Under the pieces are notes generated by a model. That model made no database searches. It had not been told where the DNA came from and saw only the letters and a list, made by a program, of their open reading frames with translations. A stretch of 64,000 nt of DNA from QVMG01 sp032073245 (GTDB lineage: Bacteria > Bacteroidota > Bacteroidia > Bacteroidales > Tannerellaceae), in assembly GCA_032073245.1 (NCBI GenBank), contig DAMANX010000004.1, forward strand, positions 124,001-188,000, in the 5' to 3' direction. The position numbers and the translations under genes were made by a program. How positions within the stretch are numbered: position 1 is the stretch's first letter; every line of letters begins with the position of its first letter. Positions 1-7,697 of the stretch are shown here, one piece after another.

Positions 1-1079
1 GTCTTTGCATATTCCACTCCAAAATAGATCATTTGGGGTTTATCATATACTGCATTTTCTTCAAGAGTAGAAACTGCTCCGTAAAAAGGAATACCATTCA
101 TAGATATAAAATCATTATTCCACCAATAAGATGTTTTTACTCTGAAATCAGAAATGTCGGCAGATAAACGGGTATATGAACCAAGTCCGCTTTCCAAGGG
201 CCAGTTTTCTCCAGATTGTTCAGTAGAACCGGCTATATGAGTTTCCAGATTAATTTGTTTAAGAGCACGTTGTTTAATATTCCATTGTGTTCCTATACCT
301 ACTGATCCGTTCATTACAGTACTGGTTGAATTAACTGTAATGGTATCGATCTCTCCTCCCCGATGTTGGATAAGTCCTTGCAAAGGCACGTAAAAATGAA
401 ATGGAGAATCGGTTGTATTGAGATTGAAACGGGTTGACAAACCGACTGTAAATGCTTCCTGGTGTGTATCTCCTTTGAATATAAAACTTTGCCAATTTAA
501 CCATGCATCAAAATGAATACGTTTGGAATCAAAAAGAACCTGAAGACCCGTTTCTGGATCAGCTGTTAGGTTGAGTTCCGGATTGTATAAAGGCTCTATC
601 AATTGATGATTAGCTGCTCCATAAATATTTCCTACAACTAACGTCCATTTATCAGAAAGAGATAACTGCGCCCTAAAAAAAGGCCTCAAATGAATACCAC
701 GTTGATAATCATCAGCTACCCAATCGGGAATACCTTGATATACAGCATTAGGGTACCGGGTAGATCCATGATATATCAATCCATGTAAACCAGCTTCCAA
801 TCTAATATTTTGAAGAGGTTGATAAATCAACTTCGGTTGTATCCATAAACCCGGTAAAGAATACCCTTTTAAGACAGTACCTTCAAATTCATTATTGGTA
901 AAAAAATTAAGGTTGTTTATTTCTAAGGATAATGCCCCTTGCTCTTCCGGATCCATATAATAAGAAGAAGCAAATACTTTTTCAGTTATCTGTGCAGATA
1001 ATGAAGATATTGTAAAGAAGCTACAGAAAAGAGAGATAACAATAAGGTTCAAACGATAAATGCGATTAGTAGGATTCAT
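1..1079 (-). CDS. Outer-membrane beta-barrel-like protein, C-terminus cut by window edge
   Basis: Reading leftwards from ATG at 1079 the frame stays open to the window edge, giving about 359 residues with no stop. The N-terminus has a short basic stretch, then a hydrophobic segment ending near SLSAQ, which looks like a signal peptide with cleavage after Ala-Gln. The rest is rich in aromatic residues and alternating polar/hydrophobic strands (for example TSYWWNNDF and KPQMIYFGVEYAK), as expected for an outer-membrane barrel. I do not recognise a named family. A TACGTTTG box lies 20 bases before the ATG. The length of the missing part is unknown. Confidence 0.75.
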   Translation of the reverse strand, partial: MNPTNRIYRLNLIVISLFCSFFTISSLSAQITEKVFASSYYMDPEEQGALSLEINNLNFFTNNEFEGTVLKGYSLPGLWIQPKLIYQPLQNIRLEAGLHGLIYHGSTRYPNAVYQGIPDWVADDYQRGIHLRPFFRAQLSLSDKWTLVVGNIYGAANHQLIEPLYNPELNLTADPETGLQVLFDSKRIHFDAWLNWQSFIFKGDTHQEAFTVGLSTRFNLNTTDSPFHFYVPLQGLIQHRGGEIDTITVNSTSTVMNGSVGIGTQWNIKQRALKQINLETHIAGSTEQSGENWPLESGLGSYTRLSADISDFRVKTSYWWNNDFISMNGIPFYGAVSTLEENAVYDKPQMIYFGVEYAK

Positions 1080-1098
1080 ATTTCATGTTATTTGGTTA

Positions 1099-1106
1099 CA
1101 AACGTA
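1099..1106 (-). promoter_or_regulatory. Bacteroidetes -7 box for the barrel gene
   Basis: CAAACGTA on the plus strand reads TACGTTTG on the minus strand and fits TAnnTTTG. It lies 20 bases before the ATG at 1079. No clear TTTG -33 box was seen. Confidence 0.5.
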
Positions 1107-1197
1107 AGCAAATCCTTCTATAAAAGAAAACGGGGAAACAGAATAAAATTCTATCTCCCCATTAATTCAGTATCTTTTAGCACGAGGGCTACAAAGA

Positions 1198-1443
1198 TTA
1201 GCCTCTCGGTGTTGCTTCTTTAACAACCATTTGACGGCCTTCGTATTCAGCTCCGTCTAATTCTTTGATAAGGTTTCTGGCTTCGTTATCATCAGGCATT
1301 TCTGCAAAAGCAAAGCCTTTAGAACGACGTGTGTCACGGTCGATGATTAACTTAACTGAGTCAACTGTACCATACTCTTCAAGAATCTGTTGTAAATCTG
1401 ATTCTCTAACCCGGTAATTCAGGTTACCAATGTAAATGTTCAT
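1198..1443 (-). CDS. RRM-type RNA-binding protein (81 aa)
   Basis: A single RNA recognition motif fills the protein. RNP2 is IYIGNL at residues 3-8, and RNP1 is KGFAFAEM at about residues 42-49, with the two aromatic or hydrophobic contact positions in place. These small RRM proteins (RbpA/RbpB type) are common in Bacteroidetes, where they bind single-stranded RNA and affect carbohydrate-use transcripts; this last point is family knowledge. The gene is alone, divergent from the inositol operon, with ATG at 1443. The C-terminus ends in ATPRG with no glycine-rich tail. Confidence 0.92.
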   Translation of the reverse strand: MNIYIGNLNYRVRESDLQQILEEYGTVDSVKLIIDRDTRRSKGFAFAEMPDDNEARNLIKELDGAEYEGRQMVVKEATPRG

Positions 1444-1748
1444 ACAAAAAATATAAATAAATAAATATTAAATAAACAAATGAAGGCTTTTAAGGAGTCT
1501 GTAATCTACAAGCGTAATATTGTCATTGCTGAGAATAGTAATCAGGAGAGAAGAGATATCAATAAAAAAACGATCGTTTGTTTTGTCGGCACAAAGTAAA
1601 AGATTAAAATTGAAATATCTACTATCTTTTTCGTTTTATTTCAAGAAATACACGGCAAATAATTAGAGAAACTGCAATACGACAACATTTATAATAATTT
1701 AAACCAATAATATTTGTGATTGGTATGTTACGAATCACTAATTTGATA
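1444..1748. other. Gene-free divergent spacer
   Basis: About 300 AT-rich bases separate the divergent RRM gene and inositol operon. I see no open frame, RNA gene or strong hairpin. It probably holds the long 5' leader and promoter of the RRM gene, but I could not find a clean TAnnTTTG box on the minus strand. Confidence 0.4.
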
Positions 1749-1756
1749 TAAATTTG
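1749..1756 (+). promoter_or_regulatory. Bacteroidetes -7 box of the inositol-lipid operon
   Basis: TAAATTTG matches TAnnTTTG exactly, 37 bases before ATG 1793. It overlaps a possible TTG start at 1754, which argues that the TTG is not used because transcription would begin after it. Confidence 0.6.
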
Positions 1757-1792
1757 CCTTCATTATTTAATGAACTTAAAAATATCAATGAA

Positions 1793-3085
1793 ATGGAAGT
1801 AAAAGACGCCAAAGGAAAACTTGGCATTCTTGTGGTTGGTGTGGGAGGCGCCGTATCATCAACCTTTATTACAGGTACACTTGGTGTGCGCAAAGGATTA
1901 AGTATTCCTATCGGCTCACTTACCCAGTTGGCCACAATTCGATTAGGTAAACGTAATGAAAATCGTTTCCCAAAAATCAAAGATGTAGTGCCATTGGCTG
2001 ATCTCAACGACCTGGTTTTTGGTGGTTGGGATATTTTTTCTGAAAATATATATGATGCATCTCTTCATGCAGAAGTACTAAAGAAAGAAGATATTGAAGG
2101 TGTAAAAGATGAATTACAAGCAATTCGTCCTATGACAGCGGTTTTCGATCAAGATTTCGTTAAACGTTTGCACGGTACTCATGTAAAAAAAGGTGCTACA
2201 AGATGGGATTTGACGGAACAAGTTCGTGAAGATATCAGAACTTTCAAGAAAGAAAACAACTGTGATCGCATAGTTGTTATGTGGGCTGCCAGTACCGAGG
2301 TTTACATTCCAATGAGTGATGAACACAAGAGTCTTGCTAGTTTAGAAAAAGCAATGAAAGAAAATAATACAGAGGTTATTTCACCAAGTATGTGTTATGC
2401 TTATGCTGCCATTGCTGAAGGTTGCCCTTATATTATGGGTGCTCCAAATCTTTGTGTGGATATACCTGCTATGTGGGAATTTGCAGACCAGAAACAAGTG
2501 CCTATCTGTGGTAAAGATTATAAAACAGGTCAAACCATGTTGAAAACTGTTTTAGCTCCAATGCTGAAAACACGCATGTTAGGATTAGAGGGTTGGTTCT
2601 CTACCAATATATTAGGTAACAGGGATGGTGAAGTACTTGATGATCCGGGTTCTTTCAAAACAAAAGAAGTAAGTAAGTTATCTGTAATCGATACTATTTT
2701 ACAACCGGATGTATATCCTGAACTCTATGGAAACGTTTATCACAAAGTACGTATTAATTATTACCCTCCTCGTAAAGACAATAAAGAAGGATGGGATAAT
2801 ATTGATCTTATCGGATGGATGGGCTACCCAATGCAATTAAAAGTGGATTTCCTTTGCCGTGACTCTATTCTTGCGGCTCCATTATGTCTGGATTTGGTTC
2901 TATTTGCCGACTTGGCATTGCGTTGCGGTTTCTCGGGCATTCAGGACTGGTTATCTTTCTATTTCAAAAGTCCGATGCATGCTCCTGATCGTGTTCCTGA
3001 ACATGATTTATTCATCCAGCATACAATTCTGAAGAATACACTTCGCAAGATCATTGGAGAACAGACAATAGACTATCTGGACTAA
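1793..3085 (+). CDS. ino1: Myo-inositol-1-phosphate synthase
   Basis: This enzyme turns glucose 6-phosphate into 1L-myo-inositol 1-phosphate with bound NAD. The N-terminus MEVKDAKGKLGILVVGVGGAV forms the Rossmann nucleotide-binding fold, and the protein has about 430 residues, typical of the prokaryotic class. I see family segments such as YIMGAPNLCVDIP and the KTGQTMLKTVLAPML region that contributes the catalytic lysines. ATG 1793 is chosen because the longer frame starts at a TTG inside the promoter box. It is the first gene of a five-gene operon whose other members build and process an inositol-containing phospholipid. Confidence 0.93.
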   Translation: MEVKDAKGKLGILVVGVGGAVSSTFITGTLGVRKGLSIPIGSLTQLATIRLGKRNENRFPKIKDVVPLADLNDLVFGGWDIFSENIYDASLHAEVLKKEDIEGVKDELQAIRPMTAVFDQDFVKRLHGTHVKKGATRWDLTEQVREDIRTFKKENNCDRIVVMWAASTEVYIPMSDEHKSLASLEKAMKENNTEVISPSMCYAYAAIAEGCPYIMGAPNLCVDIPAMWEFADQKQVPICGKDYKTGQTMLKTVLAPMLKTRMLGLEGWFSTNILGNRDGEVLDDPGSFKTKEVSKLSVIDTILQPDVYPELYGNVYHKVRINYYPPRKDNKEGWDNIDLIGWMGYPMQLKVDFLCRDSILAAPLCLDLVLFADLALRCGFSGIQDWLSFYFKSPMHAPDRVPEHDLFIQHTILKNTLRKIIGEQTIDYLD

Positions 3086-3087
3086 CG

Positions 3088-3164
3088 AATTGACAATGGA
3101 CAATTGACAATGGACAATAATGACGTTGTTTTCATTGTCAATTGTTAATTGTCAATTGTCAATT
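3088..3164. repeat. Intergenic inverted repeat made of ATTGACAATGG-type units
   Basis: The left arm holds tandem units of AATTGACAATGGAC type. The right arm is the inverse, CATTGTCAATTGTTAATTG and onward. About 31 bp can pair with three mismatches. It lies inside the operon between the first and second genes, so it would form a stem in the mRNA. The same unit type occurs at 15607-15632 inside another gene. Confidence 0.8.
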
Positions 3165-3171
3165 AAAGAAA

Positions 3172-3888
3172 ATGGATTATGCAATTATTGCCGCAGGTGA
3201 GGGTTCACGCTTAGCTCAGGAAGGAGTCAAAGTTCCCAAGCCTTTGGTACGTTTACATGGGATTACTCTTATCGATCGTTTGATCGATATTTTTTTGCAA
3301 AATAGTGCAACTTCAATCAGTATTATCGTTAATGAAGAAATGATAGATGTGCAGGAACATCTGAAGAAAAAAAAACTTCCCGTTCCTTTTCATTTATTAA
3401 TTAAGTCAACGCCCAGTTCGATGCATAGTTTCTATGAGATAAGCCGCCATTTAAATAGCGATCGTATATGTTTAACTACAGTTGACACCATTTTTATAGA
3501 AGAAGAATTTAGCGGTTATATACAATCTTTCCTTAGGGAAAAGGATTTGGATGGCTTGATGGCTGTAACAGATTATATTGATGATGAGAAGCCATTGTAT
3601 GTACAAACAGACAATAATCTGAATATACAAAATTTTCTGGACAAGAATGAAGAATGCAAATACATTTCAGGAGGCATCTATTGTCTTAAACAAAATGCAT
3701 TCCGCGTACTTGAAAAAGCATTAGAATCCGGCATATCCCGTATGCGGAACTATCAACGTCAATTAATTGTTGAAGGTTTGAAACTGAAAGCATATCCTTT
3801 TAGTAAAATTATAGATGTAGATCATGCTGAAGATATTCAAAAAGCAGAAGCATTTCTACAACAAATTGAAAAGGCAAAAAATGAGTAA
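3172..3888 (+). CDS. NTP-transferase, probable inositol-phosphate cytidylyltransferase
   Basis: The protein opens MDYAIIAAGEGSRLAQEG followed by VPKPLVRLHG, the nucleotide-binding loop and sugar-phosphate lysine of the nucleotidyltransferase (GT-A like) family. A metal-site region TTVDTIF lies near residue 105. At 238 residues it is a stand-alone catalytic domain. In this operon the likely job is making CDP-inositol or another activated head group; the substrate is inferred from context. ATG 3172 is preferred over an upstream in-frame start, because the extra residues (MLIVNCQLKK) are encoded by the repeat at 3088-3164. Its stop overlaps the next gene by 8 bases. Confidence 0.8.
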   Translation: MDYAIIAAGEGSRLAQEGVKVPKPLVRLHGITLIDRLIDIFLQNSATSISIIVNEEMIDVQEHLKKKKLPVPFHLLIKSTPSSMHSFYEISRHLNSDRICLTTVDTIFIEEEFSGYIQSFLREKDLDGLMAVTDYIDDEKPLYVQTDNNLNIQNFLDKNEECKYISGGIYCLKQNAFRVLEKALESGISRMRNYQRQLIVEGLKLKAYPFSKIIDVDHAEDIQKAEAFLQQIEKAKNE

Positions 3889-4738
3889 ACTTACTATTGC
3901 TGGTATACGAAGAGGGAATAAGTTTTCCCCAAATCATATAGGAAATGATGCTGCAATCTTTTCTTTGACGGTTAAACATTTACAAAATTATGGTTGTACA
4001 GTCAATGAATATATTGAATCCGATCTGCATGTAGCTACCCTTGAAGAAACTATAATATTCAATATGGTACGTGACTGGAGTTCAATCAAAATATTACAAC
4101 AATTGGAAAACAAAGGACGAATAGTTGTAAACTCAGCTTTTGGTATAGAAAATTGTACCCGCGAACGAATGACAAGGCTACTGGTGGAAAATGGCATCCC
4201 TCATCCCAAAAGCATTATTGTTTCAACCATGGATGATCCAGATAATGAACTTGAGAAAGCCGGACTCTCAAATTGTTGGGTAAAACGGGGAGATTTCCAT
4301 GCTGTTCACAGAGAAGACGTAACTTATGTAAGGAATAGAGAAGAAGCTCATTCCATTCTAAAAGAATTTTCTATTCGCGGTATTGAAAGCGCTGTTATCA
4401 ATGAGCATTTAACAGGAGACCTTATTAAATTTTATGGTATAAAAGGAACTCCTTTCTTTTATTGGTTCTATCCATCCAGCGCACATCACAGCAAATTTGG
4501 ATGGGAACAAATTAATGGGACTGCAAAAGGTATTTCTTTCGACGAATCTGTATTACATGGTTTATGCGATCAGGCCGCTGATATTTTAAATGTATCTATT
4601 TACGGTGGAGACTGCATTGTATCGGAAGAAGGACAAATGCAGATGATTGATTTTAATGATTGGCCCAGTTTTGCCCCCTGCCGTAATGAAGCCGCTCCTT
4701 TCATTGCAGAATGTATATGGAACAAAGCTACCCTGTAA
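3881..4738 (+). CDS. ATP-grasp family protein of the inositol-lipid operon
   Basis: This 285-residue protein shows an ATP-grasp layout: an N-terminal pre-grasp part, a central part with WVKRGD (ATP-contact lysine) and VINEHLTGDLIKFYG, and a C-terminal metal-binding motif IDFNDWPSFAPC. The arrangement recalls inositol-phosphate kinases of the ITPK type and carboxylate ligases. Given the operon, a phosphorylated inositol or inositol-lipid substrate is possible but not proven. ATG 3881 gives the overlap ATGAGTAA with the previous gene, a sign of translational coupling; the longer frame starting at 3824 lies inside that gene and is rejected. Confidence 0.7.
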   Translation: MSKLTIAGIRRGNKFSPNHIGNDAAIFSLTVKHLQNYGCTVNEYIESDLHVATLEETIIFNMVRDWSSIKILQQLENKGRIVVNSAFGIENCTRERMTRLLVENGIPHPKSIIVSTMDDPDNELEKAGLSNCWVKRGDFHAVHREDVTYVRNREEAHSILKEFSIRGIESAVINEHLTGDLIKFYGIKGTPFFYWFYPSSAHHSKFGWEQINGTAKGISFDESVLHGLCDQAADILNVSIYGGDCIVSEEGQMQMIDFNDWPSFAPCRNEAAPFIAECIWNKATL

Positions 4739-4759
4739 TTTTATGTTTATGATATTCTT

Positions 4760-5686
4760 ATGACAAAAACAAATTCAAAACCTAGTTTAGAATCTACTCT
4801 GAAATCTTTAGATACAGAGGAACCTATCGATATATACTTTTATCGTCCGATAGGCTATCGCTGGGCATTGCTTTTTCAAAAACTGGGTGTATCACCCAAT
4901 GCTGTTACCGTTGCTTCTATTTTTATAGGTATAGCAGCCGGTATATGCTATTACTTCAATGATCTTACCATAAATATCATAGGTATGCTACTGTTGATAT
5001 GGGCCAATTCTTATGATAGTGCCGATGGACAATTAGCCCGAATGACAGGTCAGAAAAGCCAACTCGGAAGAATTTTAGATGGGGCATGTGGGGATGTTTG
5101 GTTCATTACAATCTATGCAGCAATCTGTTTACGTTTAACATCGGAATGGGCTATATGGATTTGGTTATTAGCCGCTACTACGGGGTATTTCCATAGTAAA
5201 CAAGCATCTATGGCTGATTATTACAGAAATATTCATTTACTTTTTCTGAAAGGTAAATCAGGCAGTGAGTTGTCCTACTCCCCTACCCTAAAAGAAAATT
5301 TCAAGAATTTAAGCTGGAAAAAAGATTTCATTTATAAGCTCTTTGAATGGTTCTATCTCAACTACACGATTGGGCAAGAGGCATTATCTCCCAAGTTTCA
5401 AAAAATGATGGGTATTATCCGTGAAAAATACAATGGAGAGGCTCCGGAATGGTTTCGCACCGAATTCAGACAAAAAAGTCTGCCATTAATGAAGTATACT
5501 AATATGCTTTCATTTAATACAAGGATAATAGCATTGTTTATCAGCCTTATCATAAATGAGCCCTGGTTGTATTTTGCCTTTGAAATGACAGTATTAAATG
5601 TAATGCTTATTTATATGATACGTAAGCACGAGCGAATTTGTAAAGAATTTATACCTAAACTGGAAAATACAAAACAAGATGTTTGA
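4760..5686 (+). CDS. CDP-alcohol phosphatidyltransferase, probable phosphatidylinositol-phosphate synthase
   Basis: The family signature is present at about residues 83-110: DSADGQLARMTG, then GRILDGACGD, matching D-x2-DG-x2-AR-x8-G-x3-D-x3-D, the di-metal catalytic site. Several hydrophobic segments before and after the motif make it an integral inner-membrane enzyme. The insert between the motif and the C-terminal helices is longer than in PgsA. It would join inositol 1-phosphate, or a CDP-activated inositol, to a lipid. It overlaps the next gene by 8 bases, so both are probably translated together. Confidence 0.85.
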   Translation: MTKTNSKPSLESTLKSLDTEEPIDIYFYRPIGYRWALLFQKLGVSPNAVTVASIFIGIAAGICYYFNDLTINIIGMLLLIWANSYDSADGQLARMTGQKSQLGRILDGACGDVWFITIYAAICLRLTSEWAIWIWLLAATTGYFHSKQASMADYYRNIHLLFLKGKSGSELSYSPTLKENFKNLSWKKDFIYKLFEWFYLNYTIGQEALSPKFQKMMGIIREKYNGEAPEWFRTEFRQKSLPLMKYTNMLSFNTRIIALFISLIINEPWLYFAFEMTVLNVMLIYMIRKHERICKEFIPKLENTKQDV

Positions 5687-6401
5687 CTTGGAGAAAGTGA
5701 AAGGAATACTCTTCGATTATGGTGGCACGATCGACAGTAATGGAATGCACTGGGCTGAGGTTATCTGGAAAGCTTATGAAGCTCTAGAGGTTCCGGTTAC
5801 AAAAGATGTTTTTCGGGATGCCTATGTATATGCAGAAAGAACTCTTGGAAAGAACCCTATAATAAAGCCGGAACATACATTCCGTGATATGCTACGTTTG
5901 AAATGTAAGATTCAAATAGAACAACTTATAGAATCCAGACAATTAGTCATGGAGAAAACCCCAGCTGAATTACCTATTGCTTTAGCTGATTGGTGTTATT
6001 CTTATGCCGAGAAAGCTATAGAACAGACACGCCCTATACTGGAAGAGCTAAAGAAACGCTATCCATTGATTCTTGTCTCAAATTTTTATGGAAATATAGA
6101 GTCCGTACTTAAAGATTTCAAACTCGACCATTTCTTCCCTGTCATTATTGAATCGGCAGTAGTTGGTATACGGAAGCCGAACCCCGAAATATTCCGATTA
6201 GGAGTAAAAGAGACGAATTTACCGTCTAATAATTGTGTGGTTATTGGAGATTCTTATGATAAAGATATTTTACCTGCTAAAGAAATCGGGTGTCAAACAA
6301 TCTGGTTGAAGAGTATTGGTTGGGAGGCTTATAAAGGAAATGAAACAGCTGATGTCATTATAAACGATTTTTCAGAATTGAAAAATTGTTTTAATCTTTA
6401 A
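5679..6401 (+). CDS. HAD-superfamily hydrolase, probable inositol-lipid phosphate phosphatase
   Basis: A HAD fold with motif I ILFDYGGTID (nucleophile Asp13), motif II around LILVSNF, motif III RKPNPEIF and motif IV VVIGDSYDKDI is visible. The cap domain sits between motifs I and II. The residue two after the nucleophile is Gly instead of the usual Asp acid/base, so the chemistry may use another acid. As the last operon gene, a likely role is removing the phosphate from phosphatidylinositol phosphate; this is inference. The start overlaps the preceding gene by 8 bases. Confidence 0.8.
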   Translation: MFDLEKVKGILFDYGGTIDSNGMHWAEVIWKAYEALEVPVTKDVFRDAYVYAERTLGKNPIIKPEHTFRDMLRLKCKIQIEQLIESRQLVMEKTPAELPIALADWCYSYAEKAIEQTRPILEELKKRYPLILVSNFYGNIESVLKDFKLDHFFPVIIESAVVGIRKPNPEIFRLGVKETNLPSNNCVVIGDSYDKDILPAKEIGCQTIWLKSIGWEAYKGNETADVIINDFSELKNCFNL

Positions 6402-6411
6402 ATCACTAAAT

Positions 6412-6445
6412 AAAAAAAGCTATCAGATATCTGATAGCTTTTTTT
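6412..6445. terminator. Bidirectional intrinsic terminator
   Basis: A perfect 34-base palindrome: A7, then GCTATCAGATATCTGATAGC, then T7. It serves both the inositol operon (plus) and the convergent OmpA gene (minus). Confidence 0.9.
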
Positions 6446-6459
6446 ATAATTATGTGTTG

Positions 6460-7146
6460 TTATTTCAAAGTCCCTGCGTGTGCTTCCTGTAACATCTTTT
6501 CATTCGCGACAATCAGGATTTCAACGCGGCGATTCAAAGCACGGCCTTCTGCGGTATTGTTAGTTGCAATAGGGTCATGCAAACCTTTACCTTCATAAGT
6601 CATACGATCGCTACTAACACCTTGCTGCATTAAGTAATCATCTACACTTTTAGCACGTTTTTCAGATAATGTCTGATTAAGATCCACGCCACCAGTATTA
6701 TCAGTATGACCAACGATTCTGATATAAGTATCAGGATTCGCCTTCAATGTATTTGCAAAATTATGAAGAGCACTCTTTGATGCCTCGCTTACTGTACTTG
6801 AATTAGTTGCAAATAAAATACCGGAATCAAAAGTTATTTTAAGAGCTTCTCCGTCATTTACTTTTTCTACTGTTGCATCCGGAACAGTTTCTTCAATCTG
6901 TTTCTTCTGCTTATCCATATTTTTTCCAATTAAAGCACCTGCAGTTCCACCTACAGCAGCACCAATAATACTTCCTAATGCAGTATTGCCGGCAATAGCA
7001 CCAACACCTGCGCCAACAGCAGCACCTCCACCAACACCGATAGCTGTACCCTTCGCTGTATTATTCCATGTTCCGCAACTTGTAAAAACAATAGCTGCAC
7101 CAAGCAGCATAACCGATAATAATTTTACACTTTTCATACTTTTCAT
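6460..7146 (-). CDS. OmpA-family lipoprotein with glycine zipper
   Basis: The N-terminus is a lipoprotein signal, with VFTSCG as the lipobox (Cys near residue 24). Next comes a glycine-zipper segment (residues about 35-75, many GxxxG steps such as GAGVGAIAGN) that can lie in a membrane. The C-terminal half is an OmpA peptidoglycan-binding domain with IRIVGHTDNTGG and LSEKRAKSVDDYL, including the conserved Asp and Arg that bind diaminopimelate. The protein resembles YiaD-type lipoproteins and probably ties the outer membrane to the cell wall. It is a single-gene unit. Confidence 0.92.
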   Translation of the reverse strand: MKSMKSVKLLSVMLLGAAIVFTSCGTWNNTAKGTAIGVGGGAAVGAGVGAIAGNTALGSIIGAAVGGTAGALIGKNMDKQKKQIEETVPDATVEKVNDGEALKITFDSGILFATNSSTVSEASKSALHNFANTLKANPDTYIRIVGHTDNTGGVDLNQTLSEKRAKSVDDYLMQQGVSSDRMTYEGKGLHDPIATNNTAEGRALNRRVEILIVANEKMLQEAHAGTLK

Positions 7147-7209
7147 TTATAAATTACTGTTTATAAATATAACAGATTAACGGTCGAACATGTTTTAAAA
7201 AACAAATAC

Positions 7210-7536
7210 CTAATCAAACATATTAATAGAATCGCAATACTCTAATTCGCCTTGTACAATAAAAGAGATTTCTTCCGGCTCAAATTTGCCTACTCCATCT
7301 TTTTGAGCATTCTTAACAACATAGCTTGTTAGTTCGTCTTCATCTATTTCAATATCACCTTCATCGTCACTTTCGTCACTCAGAAATCCTTTAGAATCAT
7401 AGAAGTCGTAAACCAAGTCTACAATATAGTTAATATCGTCATCGCTGAACTTTCCTTTCAGCTCTTGAGGAAGGTAGTTCTGAATAAATTTCACAGAATC
7501 GTCTTCATCATACAGGAATTCGTCTTTCTCGCTCAT
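7210..7536 (-). CDS. Small acidic conserved-looking protein (108 aa)
   Basis: No named family recognised. It is strongly acidic, with repeated EDD, SDESDDEGDIEIDEDEL runs and few basic residues, which suggests a soluble cytoplasmic protein. Predicted helices such as FIQNYLPQELKGKF and ISFIVQGELEYCDSINMFD flank the acidic centre. It has ATG at 7536, no signal peptide and no close partner: the gap to OmpA is 63 bases, and to clpB 161 bases with a terminator between. Confidence 0.75.
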   Translation of the reverse strand: MSEKDEFLYDEDDSVKFIQNYLPQELKGKFSDDDINYIVDLVYDFYDSKGFLSDESDDEGDIEIDEDELTSYVVKNAQKDGVGKFEPEEISFIVQGELEYCDSINMFD

Positions 7537-7582
7537 AGCTGTTTTATTTTAGAAGTTATACCTAGACAAAGATACTATTTAT

Positions 7583-7690
7583 AATGATTAATGGTCAATG
7601 ATTAAGGATTAATTAAAGAGAAATACCAGCTAAAAAAAGAGAGACAAGTACACCTGCCTCTCTTATATATTAATTATTAATTATCAATCG
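7583..7690. repeat. Imperfect inverted repeat flanking the clpB terminator
   Basis: The left arm AATGATTAATGGTCAATG and the right arm (ending TTATCAATCGTTAATAG) are loosely inverse and of the same AT-rich unit style as the 3088 repeat. They enclose the clpB terminator hairpin. Confidence 0.45.
7637..7664 (-). terminator. clpB terminator
   Basis: The stem AAGAGAG / CTCTCTT has a 14-base loop. Read on the minus strand it is followed by a T-run (A7 on the plus strand at 7632-7638). Confidence 0.65.
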
Positions 7691-7697
7691 TTAATAG

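Noticed and set aside
1754..1792. Longer N-terminus of inositol-phosphate synthase from TTG 1754
   Set aside because: The TTG lies in the -7 promoter box TAAATTTG, and the extra residues precede the normal family N-terminus.
3088..3164. CRISPR array
   Set aside because: Units are 10-12 bases, without spacers of even length and arranged as an inverted repeat; no cas genes are in the window.
3142..3171. Ten extra residues (MLIVNCQLKK) on the nucleotidyltransferase
   Set aside because: They are encoded by the right arm of the intergenic repeat; the fold begins at MDYAIIAAGEGSRL.
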